Source: Myoxocephalus aenaeus (Eukaryota; Chordata; Actinopteri; Perciformes; Cottidae). Taken from it: DNA of 64,000 bases. This document shows positions 1-10,680 of the stretch, piece after piece. The stretch covers positions 5,971,001-6,035,000 of the forward strand of contig JBAMJR010000180.1 in NCBI GenBank assembly GCA_038501785.1, written 5' to 3'. Position numbers and translations under genes: made by a program. Below the pieces are notes generated by a model. The model saw nothing but the letters and a program-made list of their open reading frames with translations, did no database searches and was not told where the DNA came from. Each line of letters opens with the position of its first letter. The stretch's first letter is position 1.

Positions 1-537
1 GAGAGGTGTACACGCTGCCTCAAAAACAAACCGACCGCTGCTTTGTATATTTCAGTGAAATAACCAACAGTCTGCTAGTAAACTCATACTTAATATTTTG
101 AAGACAGCCAAGGGACTCACAGACACTAACATGCACAGGCGGCCGGTCTGGGCTTAGCAAAGTTGTTTTGCCAGCAGCAATGTTATAAATATTATAAATT
201 AGTATGGCAAAAACCTACACAAATTTAGTCGCAATGGCAGAGTGCCGTTGTTCCTGGAGGCCATCTGCTCCTGCTCGTTGACTCCAAGGAGGGGAGGAAA
301 AGTTATCTAGAATCCAGCTTCAGCCGGCTGCAGCCACCATCCAGCAGCTAAAGGGAACTGCGGTCATGGAGCCAGCAACCTTCTGCCCGCTGCAGACCAC
401 ATGTGCAGGCCCGCAAAGCCCTGAAGCTCCGCCTCCGCTGCCACACAGAGCACTATGTACTTGTTTATTTCAAGTTTATAATATTTAATGTGCCACGTGT
501 CCAAATTCCAAAAAAATTTGGAAAGCACATCCATTAA
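1..537. other. Non-coding flank, no gene seen
   Basis: No coding exon, RNA gene or clear repeat is recognised here. The stretch is mixed-composition non-coding DNA running up to the TTAA (534-537) that flanks the piggyBac-type element. It lies about 29 kb upstream of the lsamp first exon, and no function can be assigned. Confidence 0.6.
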
Positions 538-1072
538 CCCTAGAACACTAACGTTAAAAATAGTAACACCATCACTAACGTCGGGTATATTTTACCCGAT
601 ATAATGTACCTGATAAAAAATACTTCTCTCAAAATATATTAAAATACAGCAATACAAGGCAAATTGAAGTACTCATATTGTATTTTACCCTATATAACTT
701 CTCATTAAAATGAAAAACAGGTATCATGGGGGGGACCCTGAAAAAAGGCTCAAAATCGGGTGAAAAATTAGGGAATCGTCAATAAAACATGATTAAAAAT
801 ATAAATAATGGAGCTATGGACTTGTTCTTTGGTCCACCCGTTCCTGGGACATGTGAGCTTTGTCCTGTAAAGGAAAAGTCTCCCTTCAATGTTAAAACCC
901 ATCCAAATATGTTCACCCTCTATCACTAATGTCAGGTGAAAATCACCTGAAAAAACAGAGATTGGAACAGAGAGACACGCCCACCTTCAATAATGTCAGT
1001 GAGCAGCATGAAGCTACAGAAGGACCCACACAACTCAGACAAAAGCAATCATCCGACGTTAGTGTTCTAGGG
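538..1072. mobile_element. piggyBac-type non-autonomous MITE (535 bp)
   Basis: The element is bounded by a perfect 17-bp terminal inverted repeat, CCCTAGAACACTAACGT, at 538-554 and its reverse complement ending at 1072. Each end is directly flanked by TTAA (534-537 and 1073-1076). A TTAA target duplication with a CCCTAG-starting repeat is the signature of the piggyBac superfamily. Each end also has a subterminal hairpin: TCGGGTA at 581-587 pairing with 593-599, and TCAGGTGA at 932-939 pairing with 943-950. No transposase frame is present, so it must have been moved in trans. The perfect repeats suggest a fairly young copy. Confidence 0.9.
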
Positions 1073-1076
1073 TTAA

Positions 1077-4000
1077 TACACCCACCAAATATGAAGTACA
1101 TGGAATGAGCAGTTCTCAAGAACACACAGTCAGAGGTTCCTCGCATTAAAATGAGGTTCATCGTTTTTGTCTCTCTAAATTAAAGACTTGCAGTCTGAGA
1201 GCATTGCTCAACACAGCTGTGTTTAATGTTGTTTTGTTTGTCACAATTTTCAGTATTGGAATAACTGGTGGAGGGAGGTAATTGGTGAGCCATTGAATGA
1301 AATGTTTGGAGCGAGAAAAGGCTCTCTGCTTAATGCAGCACTGATTAATTTAAGTGTTCACAAAGTCTTTATGCTGTGCTACGTGGGAAGAAATGTGTTT
1401 ATTTCAAGAGTTTCAACAGACCCATTATGGCAACAAAAAAGCCCAATAATGTGGGACAGTTGCACATCTATCGCTTTTATTAGGAATTTTCTGTCTTTTA
1501 CGATGAGCTAATTCCAAGCAAACACAGATGCTGTGAAGTTGTACAACTCACGGCTGTGCAGAAGAAAAGCAATCAGTCAGCCAGCCATCAAAAGAGCACA
1601 GACCCAGCATCTAATGGATCACCACACTGGAAGACGTCCTAATCGCAGTGTAGCAGAGAACAAAATGCACTGGTGATAGATGGCTTTTACTCTTCAACAG
1701 CAAGGAATTTTGTTGGATTCACAGTCAGTAAATTAATCAAAGAGGGTCTTGAATTGTAGCGCATCATCAGCAAATTCAGTAATTGAGCAGTGTAGAATGT
1801 CTTATATTTCACGATGTTACTATTACTGTACAGCATTTCCATATGGAGTATTATTATGTCTCAGTTAAACCTCTTTGCGTGTGAATGGATATCATTGTTG
1901 GGTATTATTTCCATCTCAAGACCTTCTCTTGACTTGAGAGCTTGACAGTTCCATGTCACGCTTTTGAAAATATGTCTGTTTGTGAGCTGCGTGTCATAAT
2001 TTGTCTTATCTGAGGAAAGAATCTGCTCCACAAGACGTCCTGCCTCCCACCTCCAAGAAAAAAAGAAAAGAAAAAAAGACTTAAGAGGACACTTGGCAAT
2101 GCTTCAAAAATGTCACTGATATAAAAATAGTTCCAATGATGTGGCTTGTTTTCAGGTCTTTTGTGACATATCAACACTAATCCCTTTAGAATATCAAAGT
2201 TGTTGTCTTTTAAAGCCTAACAATATCATTCTTTTTTAACAAACCAATACTGATGTTTAAGATCGAGAACAGTCTGTTTTATTGTGTTGGAGTTGAAGTT
2301 TGAGACATTTATTTTTGATTTTCCGTCTATTGCTTAAGCCCTGTCATTTTGATTAGAGACAGCCAGATCATTATTAAAAAAGACTGAAAACAGAACAAGG
2401 TGGAGGATGTGGTTTAAAGCATAGACAGTACCTCTACCATTGCTCTTTTTTAAAACAGGACCAATATGGAACATTGTGAATTAATGCTGCATTGTCAACC
2501 GCAATCTCAAGGCTTGATCCCCACAAAATTAAACATTCTTGTCTTATTCTAAAACCAGGCTGTATATTCTTAGGTTCCCATTTTCAGATAAATTATTCCA
2601 ACATGAGAGAAAATAATGCTGTGTTTGTTATTCTTTCTCGTGACGCCTACACAAGACTTAGTCCTAAGAGACTGGAACGGTTAATAAATAAAGCAAAAAC
2701 TGACCTCTGGAGCAGAGCAACAGGATGTCCATTCTTGAAATAACCTGATAAATTGTATGATTATACCCGAAGGGAATTGAATTGTCCCTTTGAATAGACT
2801 AACTGGCTTATAAGGAGAAATAAATTGCTATGGAATATTCATCCAGTGTTTCATTATTTGCATTGTGAAGTTAAATAAATCCTCTCCAGCTCTCATTGAG
2901 TGGGCTGTTTGCTGCATAATAGCAGTTCTAAATGTTCCCCATCACATTTTTTAAGATCTCTCTTTCTTTTCTTCTTTTTTGTACACTTCCAATTGTGCCG
3001 ATGATGACATGTGGAATGTGAATGAATTTCAGGCATTGCCGGTTTTGTATGTTTGATCTATTCCTTTTGTACTCAAAAAGTTTCTTTTGGAGACCCGCAT
3101 ATCATTCCTGCTGTGAGACTGACAGACAGACAGTCGGTGCTGAACAATCAGAGTCTGCAAGCTTTATAATTAGTCCTCCGTGAATAGTGGTGAAACATGA
3201 CATCTCTAACTCTCTGGACGGTTTCACACTTTGCACATTTGAAAACTGGCTTAATTGGGGCCAAACTCTGTTTCTCTGCGATGTAATAGGAAAACATAAA
3301 GAAAACAGACATTTTCCAAATTATGCTTTGATTCTCAGACGAAAGTAGCAAACAAAGGGACCTTCTGGAAACACTGCTCATACTGTTTAAACAGTGTTTG
3401 ATATGAACACATGTGTCTTTATTGTCCTTCCATTTGTCTTTGTCATCCTTCACATTGATCGTGTCCCATTTTGAAACCCTCCGAAAGAGTATTTCAAAGA
3501 AATAAGTGTATACGTTGAATTTAATGTAACGTTTTTAAGCATTTTGAATTGGCACAGATTATATGTTGCAGCTTGATATACCTTTTGTCAATAAAGGATA
3601 CCTGCAGTGCATGTTCAGATAGAGCATTGTTACACTACGAGTATCACGCATGGGGACAAGGATGCCAATGGCATTATTGAAAAGATAGAAACATAACACT
3701 TTTTTACTGAATGAATGATGCTGTGACAAATATCATGTTGTCATTTTTTTTTATCATGTTAACCGTGACTGATTTAGATTTCGTTTTACTTCTGAAGGTG
3801 CTTATTGCACAATACAGTGTCAGGTTAAGGCACCTAACAGTGTGGCGATGCACAAAAATCACTGAGTTGTAGTCCTTTTTTGAAAAGATGTGCAATTCGG
3901 CGACACATGATGTGTCCTGCTACCTCTCAGTGGTCTCAGAGTCTGTAGGTAGAATCAATATGGTACCAGCACAATCACTGTTTTCAGTTTAACCTCATTT

Positions 4001-4418
4001 GTTCAAACATTAGTCAGTGGATGACACGCAGTAGTGTGGCAGCCGGCTATAGGTCATCGGATCACTACTTATTCATTATTCATCTTAAAGTAGTTACAGT
4101 CCATCAGCTGTTCCTCTTCCTCCCACGGTGCACGAGCCCCCGGGGCAAAGTGCTCGGCGGCAACACCAGAGAAGCTCCACCTTTGCTCTCGTCCCCTCAC
4201 TGTCGTCCTCAGTCTGCCAGACAGGCCGAGGAATATAAGATTATGATCCGTCGACAGCGATGCCGAAGTCTTTTCTTCAGAAAGGCTTGGATTTGAATTT
4301 CTGGCTCCACTATTTGCAACCGCACAAAAGTATTTTTGCACTTTTCGTTTTAATCAACTTTGTGTTGCCACAGTGTAGGAATTTCTCTAAAAAATAATGG
4401 GTATTGTCTATTTTTTTT
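1077..4418. other. Non-coding intergenic DNA
   Basis: AT-rich sequence with no supported exon. Open frames here are short, lack splice context and resemble no known family. There are short homopurine and T-rich runs but no long microsatellite or confident transposon end. A run of A plus eight T at 4410-4418 forms the left flank of the element starting at 4419. Confidence 0.5.
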
Positions 4419-4861
4419 AGTGCTGTCATATTAGCGCGTTATTAACGGCGTTAACGCAAACCAATTTTAACGCCGCCAATTTTTTTAACGGCGTTAACGC
4501 ATTTTAATTTAAAAAAAAAAAAAAATCCGCGAGCACCACGCCGGATGTAGCTCAACCGGAAGCAAAACAATAGGCACGCCGTTTGGGCTTGGAAGCTAGG
4601 CTAACGTTACGGTTTGAAATGAATGAATGGTGAGCGCGATACGGCAAAATGAATGATATTCAGTGAACTGCGAACAGGTGCGCGTGCCAGAAGGGAGCGC
4701 GAGTGAACACATTGAACACAGCAGGAGAGAACGCAACGTTAGCCAGCTAGCTAAAGCTCCGGTGGAAAATGATTAGCTTATGCCGTTTTTGAGGAGGTAG
4801 ATTTTGAGGTGAGGGGACTGACCAGGCAGACGGTAAAGTGGTCCACCGTTCTATCAATAAG

Positions 4862-5053
4862 CAGACCTGCCAACCTGTACGCAATTTGCGTAGCGGATAC
4901 GCATTTTGACGTCAAAGTACGCTAGAAAAAATTAGTCTAAAATTAATTTTAGACTAATTGACCAGCACACATTATATGCAATGCAATATAATGCATGACG
5001 AGTATTTAATGACTTATCAATATATAGGTTATATATCAAGGTTGGCAGGTCTG
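4862..5053. mobile_element. Small nested MITE (192 bp)
   Basis: The element starts CAGACCTGCCAACCT at 4862 and ends with the exact reverse complement at 5053, a 15-bp perfect inverted repeat. AATAAG is directly repeated at 4856-4861 and 5054-5059, consistent with a target duplication of about 6 bp. The interior contains TACGC-rich motifs and a palindromic stretch around 4934-4963. There is no coding capacity. The superfamily is not certain. It sits inside the 4419-6491 element and is therefore younger than it. Confidence 0.8.
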
Positions 5054-5234
5054 AATAAGGCTAAACTAGAAGTTAACACCAATACAAACATTATTTTTGC
5101 AGAATGAGTGTGTTAGGGGAGAAGGATGCAGCCATTGTTAAACAGCTGGATTGAAATGCAGCTGGAACTGGTCGTGGCTAAAACTGGAAGGCAAGGTCTC
5201 AATAAAAGGGCAAGAGGTGTCCTTTCATCTAGGA

Positions 5235-5734
5235 CAGGGGTGTCAAACATACGGCCCGCGGGCCGGATCCGGCCCGCCAGGGGGTCCAGTCCGGCCCGCA
5301 GGATAATTGTAAAAATATGAGAAAAAAAAAAAAATGCAAAAAAAAATGCAAAAAAAAAACAACAACCTCAGTATGGATTTGAACCACTGATCCTCTGATA
5401 AGACATGCATGGTAACCATTGAGCCACAGACACAATTAATCACAGTACTGACTTTACTAAAAATATTGCCTAACTGCAAGGGAGTCTGCAGAGGAGAGCC
5501 CAGGCAGGTAAACAGTGGGCTGATGTCTGAATTGTTGGTCTTTATGTTTCTAGTTTATTGAAGAAAGACCTTAAAACAGGGTTTATCATCCAAAAACCTC
5601 CAACAATGATTTAAACAGAGAGTAATATTGTCATTATGTATGCGTTATTATGCTGTGATTTTACTGGTACGGCCCACTTGAGGTCAAAATGGGCAGCATG
5701 CGGCCCCTTAACTAAAATGAGTTTGACACCCCTG
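5235..5734. mobile_element. Nested hAT-type MITE (500 bp) with 8-bp target duplication
   Basis: It begins CAGGGGTGTCAAAC and ends GTTTGACACCCCTG, a 14-bp perfect inverted repeat. ATCTAGGA flanks it on both sides (5227-5234 and 5735-5742), an exact 8-bp duplication as hAT transposases make. The left subterminal region is rich in GGCCCG and the right has CGGCCC, as in abundant animal hAT MITEs of this class. No transposase is encoded. Inside it, on the minus strand, is a tRNA-like segment (separate entry). It interrupts the older 4419-6491 element, and removing it with one duplication rejoins a continuous reading frame there. Confidence 0.92.
5365..5431 (-). ncRNA. tRNA-like pol III segment within the hAT MITE
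   Basis: On the minus strand, TGGCTCAATGG (complement of 5416-5426) matches an A box and GGTTCAAATCC (complement of 5375-5385) matches a B box. They are 30 bp apart, the spacing found in tRNA genes. T-rich runs that could terminate pol III follow within about 25 bp (complement of roughly 5351-5360). I could not draw a full cloverleaf with a paired acceptor stem, so this is more likely a tRNA-derived promoter or SINE head carried by the transposon than a working tRNA gene. Confidence 0.5.
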
Positions 5735-5831
5735 ATCTAGGAGATGTATTCTCCAAAATCAACAGGCAGGGATTCGCCAGATGCATTCTCTGCATCAAAG
5801 ATATAAATTATGCTAACAAATTTGCAGCTGC

Positions 5832-5877
5832 AATTAGGCTTAAGGGAGAGCATGGCTGCTCTCCCTTAAGCCTAATT
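5832..5877. repeat. Perfect 20-bp inverted repeat with 6-nt loop
   Basis: Arms at 5832-5851 and 5858-5877 are exact reverse complements around a 6-nt loop (5852-5857), so the DNA could extrude a cruciform or its RNA form a stable hairpin. It leads directly into a GC-rich block (about 5880-5960) with repeated TACGCCGT and GTCGACG motifs, itself strongly self-complementary. The block may be a truncated further MITE whose end starts AATTTATGCTTCTCCGTC. It lies in the 4419-6491 element. Confidence 0.75.
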
Positions 5878-6491
5878 TATGCTTCTCCGTCAGGTCGACG
5901 GCGTACCTACGCCGTAGCTACGCCGTCGACGCAGACCCCTACGCCGTAGCCTGACGCGCACCTCATATACTGTAAATGTTAGACCCAGTGACAGGCCGGC
6001 ATGAAATGGCTTGCATAATACTTAGTAAGGAAGCCATAATAATTTTTGACTCATGGCTGAAGTTAAGTTTCTCCAGCGAAAAAATGCATCTCAAAATGCA
6101 TCAGATTGATGCTTTAAAATATGGAATATTTAATTTTTTTCTTTTTTCTTTTTTTTCTTTTTTCTTACGGGGGAGCATGCCCCCAGACCCTCCTAGAGGG
6201 GTAATATCCTTCTCACCTTTTTCACCCCTGAACCGTTTTCATGCCTGGTGCACTCTATAATTTTATTTTGTAAACCCTTGTTTACCTGAAATGTGCAGTA
6301 ATTTTATTTTGTACCGCCCTGTTTGGCAGTTGTTTTTCAATAAAATAAAGCAAGAAAATCCACTTTTTCATGTTGATAAGAGCATTAAAATGCAAAAAAA
6401 AAAAAAAGCGATTAATTGCGATTAATCGCGAGTTAACTATGACATAAATGCGATTAATCGCGATTAAATATTTGAATCGTTTAACAGCACT

Positions 6492-7259
6492 ATTTTTTTT
6501 TAAATGTTTTTAACAATGTTAACACCAAGGCTAACCAAAAATAGTTAGACTGAAGTGTCGTGAAGCAATAACTCCACGAAAAAATATATCTTTTCAATAT
6601 CAAATACTCATTGCCTGCAGGCATGAGAGATGGCCCTGACAAGTGAGGTTGTTCCTTCTTGGAGGACAGCAGCCGGTTGCCTTCACAGTAGGTATGCTGC
6701 ATTTTGATGGCAATCAAAAGTGAATATTTAATAAAACAACAATTTTCAGGGACATATTCCACTTTTAAGAAGCGTTGTTGCTGACAGAATCCAGTAAACA
6801 CCTCGTTGTGATGCGTGTGATGCACCTGTCAACGATAACATTTTGCTCAAGTTTTCTGCCAACAACTCAGAATAAAAATCATCTGAAAGTCTGCATCTGA
6901 AATTTCTTCGTCAATAAAAGTGTGAGCTCTCTGTTTGCTTGAATTCTGGATGACCCTGATGGAATCATAAAATATTAATTGCATCAATCTCAAGACAGAA
7001 ACAACAGCATCAGGGTCCTATTGTAGTCTGTGTGTGTGCGTGTGTGTCAGTGTCCTTCAGTTATGGCTGCTGAAGCTTTTGTTTCAAGCAGGGTGGAGAC
7101 GCAGAAGGTTGATTGGCAGTTAATGGTTAAGTTATAATTGTGCTGAATAGACTGTAGATTAAAGAATCAATATGGTGCAAGTCTTTTTAAATTTCCATTC
7201 GTATAACGTACGCAAACAAATCCCAGCCGACGCGTTCAAGGACAGCAACTCCAACAAAT
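6492..7259. other. Non-coding DNA, no feature recognised
   Basis: No exon or identifiable transposon end is seen. There is a short (TG)-rich stretch near 7028-7050. Otherwise this is unremarkable AT-rich sequence between the nested transposon cluster and an LTR-like repeat. Confidence 0.5.
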
Positions 7260-7600
7260 GGACAGTCCGGCTCTCACGGCGTGCGGATGCAAGGAGCAGG
7301 GGAAGGACCCAAATGCAGACTCGGAGGCCGGCAGATGTAATAAAACACAGTTTAATGAAGGCTTACAGAGGGAGATTCCAGATGGCAGGCAGGTAACAAA
7401 GCAGGTAACAGAAGAACCAACAACCAACAGAGAAAACACAGAACTATGGATGCACACGAAACTAATCAGACAACAGGTGGGCAAACATGAGTGCAGGCAG
7501 CCAGTTGATTGGTGGAAGAAAGTAAAGAACAGAGCAAGGCGGGCGAGGTTAATGCTTAACAGGTGATACACAGAGAAAAAAGAAGGGGGACACACACAAA
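7260..7600 (-). repeat. Probable LTR-derived repeat, minus strand (boundaries uncertain)
   Basis: Read on the minus strand, the block contains ATTAAACTGTG followed by TTTTATTACATC and then CTGCATTTGGGTCC. This resembles the poly(A) and end-of-LTR segment of common fish LTR retrotransposons, as I recall them. No flanking duplication or TG...CA boundary could be fixed, and no gag or pol frame is present. The open frames on both strands here are products of base composition. A multi-copy search would settle whether it is a solo LTR. Confidence 0.35.
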
Positions 7601-7734
7601 GATAGGATGTCAGTCAAACACAAGACGCACGAGGCATATTTATTGTAGCTTGGTTCTGGTTCAAGACACTTAAATAAACAAACTGCTCAATCAAATCACC
7701 CGTAAATAATGAGAGATTATAATTCTTACTTTCT

Positions 7735-8190
7735 GCTTCTCTATTTTATTTTGTTTATTTTGCGGGGACAATGCACACCAATCAACAGTAAAACTGTAAG
7801 TGAGCCAGAGTTAGCCAGAGAGGCTAATTTGCATCGGCTGTCCCTGGCTAGATTTTTTTATGGCAGCCTGAAATGACAAAATGTCCAATTATAAATAATA
7901 TAAAACACTGGAGGCACGTAACATACTTCAACACTAAACAAGACAAATGCACATATACACCAAATAAGCAGGCAGGACAGACAGTACATTAATGCTTGCA
8001 CACCTGATTGGCAACAAGCCATTCCTTAAAACTATGTTTGACATTTTTTTTACATGTTTTGTGTGTGTATGTGTGATGGAAGAGCATTCCACGAGTTTGC
8101 TGAATTCAAAGAAAATGCATTCCCGTCTTCAAAGAGTGAACGTGTGTGCAGTTATGCTCGGACCTCCCATTCATACAAACCGAGAGATAT
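7735..8190 (-). repeat. Probable interspersed repeat (retroelement 3' region)
   Basis: The stretch beginning TTTATTTTGCGGGGACAATG and running through GAGCCAGAGTTAGCCAGAGA and GGCTGTCCCTGG looks like an abundant fish repeat that I associate with a LINE 3' region in reverse orientation. It is recognised from memory of the sequence style, not from domains. No coding domain is preserved and ends are approximate. Confidence 0.35.
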
Positions 8191-9226
8191 GTTTATTGAA
8201 AACGTGAAAATAATCACGATGATGCCGCTTTGGAAATTAATTTGAATGACCCACTGTTCCCGCTTTACTGTTCACAAGCACACAGCGTGCACCATCATGC
8301 TGCCAGCTCATTAACACTTGAGGGACTTGTGTGTTTTCACAGCACAGAACATACAGTGTAGGCAGGAGGTGTGAGGACAGTATTACTTTCTCTACTCCAG
8401 CGAATTTAAATTACAACGAGAAAAACTGAAAAAAAAAGAAACTATGAGATTAAAGTGCTGACTCTGAGGTTCAGTTTGTGTGTGTTTGCATCCACGGCCG
8501 ATGAACCGTGTGAAAACTGTAGCCCTTTTTATGCACACCACCCGAGGCTGCAAATGGCCCACACTCTTCACCCACAGCGGATGCAGACACCTCCAAACAT
8601 CCTGAGAGCTTAAAGCACTCCAAACTTAAAATGGTTCATCCTTTGTGCTGCAGTGAAGGCGTTTAATGAGAGGACGTTATCCCTACCCCAATACACAGGG
8701 GCTGCAGTGTGCATGATGTCATATCAGGAGTCAAAAGGTCCTTCTTTAAGTGGTAAATAGGTTCAGCCGCCACTAATACTGCAGCTGCAGCCTTCCTCCA
8801 GGCTTGCTTGTGTACATGAGCGTAGCATTTCCTGCCAGTAAATTCACCCGACACAACAACAGGGCAGATCGGCTTCTCTCCGTTTGGGATGACTGAATCC
8901 TGATCTCTGTTGCATCACCACTTTGTGATTTAGATGAGTCTATTTTGATATAAAAATTCTTTGTACCTGTCAATTGTAAGTAGACCGACATTTTTTCACC
9001 GGAATTGCCACGGACAGATGATGTCAAGCACAACCCAATCTAGCACTCAGTTACAGTGTACTTGCATCAGTACAGTCAGGTGTCAGGAGCTCAGAGATAT
9101 CATTTTTCTTCTTCTTTACCTGAAGCCGTGTCATCGTTGAAGATTTGTTGGAGGTAAAGTTTTGGACTAGAGTATGAGCCTGTAAAGCATCAGCAGGCTG
9201 CCCGTACCCTTTGCTAGCTGTCTAAC
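8191..9226. other. Non-coding DNA, no feature recognised
   Basis: No supported exon or repeat boundary is visible. Short open frames on the minus strand (8663-9033) have no splice context and no family resemblance. The block ends at the TA dinucleotide (9227-9228) where the Tc1-like element inserted. Confidence 0.5.
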
Positions 9227-9567
9227 TACACCGCGTTCCACATTATTATGCAAATTACACTTTGCTCAGATTTTCCTAAATAGTAATGCACAGTCAGTCA
9301 GTATCATTTTCAAGTCATCAACTGTTAGAGTATAAGTCAAATTCTATTGAACAAACCTCCTAATGATAACAGTATTTTTTTCAAAAATAAAAAACTCAAA
9401 ATGCAGTGTTCCAAATTATTATGCAGAATTTCAGAATTTCAGAGTTTCAAGATATTTTATAGGTTGTAAAGAACAACAAATTGTCATTTGTTGAATTTGC
9501 AGCATTAGGAGGTCATATTTACTGAAATCAAGAAAAGTTTGAATCAAAAACATCTTAACAGGTCAAG

Positions 9568-10581
9568 TTACATGTTAACATAGGACCCCTTCTTTGATAT
9601 CAACTTCACAATTCTTGCATCCATTGAACTTGTGAGTTCTTTGATAGTTTCTGCTTTAATGTCTTTGCAGGATGCCATAATAGCCTCCCAGAGCACCTGC
9701 TTGGATGTGAACTGCCTTCCACCCACATAGATCTTTTGCTTGATGATTCTCCAAAGGTTCTCAATAGTGTTAAGGTCAGGGGAAGATGGGGGCCACACCA
9801 TGAGTTTCTCTCCTTTTATGCCCATAGCAGCCAATGCCCCAGAGGTATTCTTTGCAGCATGACATGGTGCATTGTCATGCATGAATATGATTTTGCTACG
9901 GAAGGCACGGTTCTTCTTTTTGTACCACAGAAGAAAGTGGTCAGTCAGAAACTCTACATACTTTGCCGAGGTCATTTTCACACCGCCAGGGACCCTGAAG
10001 GGGCCTACCAGCTCTCTCCCCATGATTCCGGCCCAAAACATGACTCCGCCACCTCCTTGTTGACGTCTCAGCCTTGTTGGGACATGGTGGCCATTCACCA
10101 ACCATCCACTACTCCATCCATCAGGACCATCAAGGGTTGCACGGCACTCATCCGTAAACAAAACAGTTTGAAAGTTAGTCTTCATGTAGTCCGGAGCCCA
10201 CTGCAACCTTTTTTGCTTATGAGCTTGGTTTAGGGGTGGCCGAATAACAGGTTTAAGGACACTTGCAAACCTCTTGAGCATCCTACATCTTGAAGTTCGC
10301 GAGACTCCAGAGGCACCAGCGGCTTCAAACACCTGTTTGCTGCTATTCAATGGCATTTTAGTGGCTGCTCTCTTAACCCTACGCATTTGTTTGGCAGAAA
10401 TCTTCCTTATTTTGCCTTTGTCTGAACGAACCCGCTTGTGCTGTGAATCGGTGACAGATTTCTTCACCGTCCGATGATCACGCGCAATTCTTTTGGAAAT
10501 ATCCAATGTTGTGATACCTTGACCAAGGTATTGCACTATTTGTCGCTTTTCAGCAGCAGAGAGATCCTTTTTCTTCCCCAT
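9568..10581 (-). CDS. Tc1/mariner-family transposase, DD37E type
   Basis: A 337-residue protein that would bind the element's inverted repeats and cut and paste the DNA at TA sites in the nucleus. Residues 1-60 form a helix-turn-helix (AAEKRQIVQYLGQG, then ISKRIARDHRTVKK). A basic linker (KIRKISAKQMRRVKRAATK) and a second helix-turn-helix follow up to about residue 115. The catalytic triad is D144 (LFTDE), D236 (MHDNAPCH) and E274 (SPDLNTIENLW). There are 37 residues between the last two, hence DD37E, not the DD34E of classical Tc1. A GGGGVMFWAGI motif at 176-186 is the usual glycine-rich box. Length is full for the family and no stop or frameshift interrupts it. The start MGKKK fits related proteins and lies about 230 bp inside the right end. 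Vertebrate DD37E Tc1-like elements have been called TRT; assignment to that group is inference. Confidence 0.95.
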   Translation of the reverse strand: MGKKKDLSAAEKRQIVQYLGQGITTLDISKRIARDHRTVKKSVTDSQHKRVRSDKGKIRKISAKQMRRVKRAATKMPLNSSKQVFEAAGASGVSRTSRCRMLKRFASVLKPVIRPPLNQAHKQKRLQWAPDYMKTNFQTVLFTDECRATLDGPDGWSSGWLVNGHHVPTRLRRQQGGGGVMFWAGIMGRELVGPFRVPGGVKMTSAKYVEFLTDHFLLWYKKKNRAFRSKIIFMHDNAPCHAAKNTSGALAAMGIKGEKLMVWPPSSPDLNTIENLWRIIKQKIYVGGRQFTSKQVLWEAIMASCKDIKAETIKELTSSMDARIVKLISKKGSYVNM

Positions 10582-10680
10582 TTTGCCTGAAACATGTCGC
10601 TTGCTTAATAATGTGGAACATCCTTCTTAAGTGGTTTTCCTTTGATTGGGCTCACCTGGCAAACTAATTATTATTATTAC

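Larger units (their letters stand above)
4419..6491. mobile_element. Degenerate inverted-repeat DNA transposon (hAT-like), hosting nested insertions
   Basis: The left end begins AGTGCTGTCA and the right end is TTAACAGCACT, giving a short terminal inverted repeat. The flanks are T-rich (eight T on the left, A plus nine T on the right), compatible with an 8-bp duplication but ambiguous in a homopolymer. Subterminal arrays differ by side: GCGTTAACGCCGTTAA-like repeats at about 4436-4505 and GCGATTAATCGC-like repeats at about 6408-6468. This terminal pattern is familiar from widespread fish repeats, which I place near hAT on general knowledge. Across the younger 5235-5734 insertion a frame can be followed on the + strand, ending in a CILC-KDINYANK-like stretch near 5765-5820 that recalls N-terminal zinc fingers of fish transposases. 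It is broken, so the copy is dead. Poly(A) signals occur near 6338-6350. Confidence 0.65.

Noticed and set aside
7236..7595. Overlapping open frames on both strands (119 and 102 codons)
   Set aside because: They fall in an LTR-like repeat and show no gag, pol or host domain.
9736..10233. 165-codon + strand open frame
   Set aside because: It lies wholly antisense to the Tc1-like transposase, whose catalytic motifs clearly mark the minus strand as coding.
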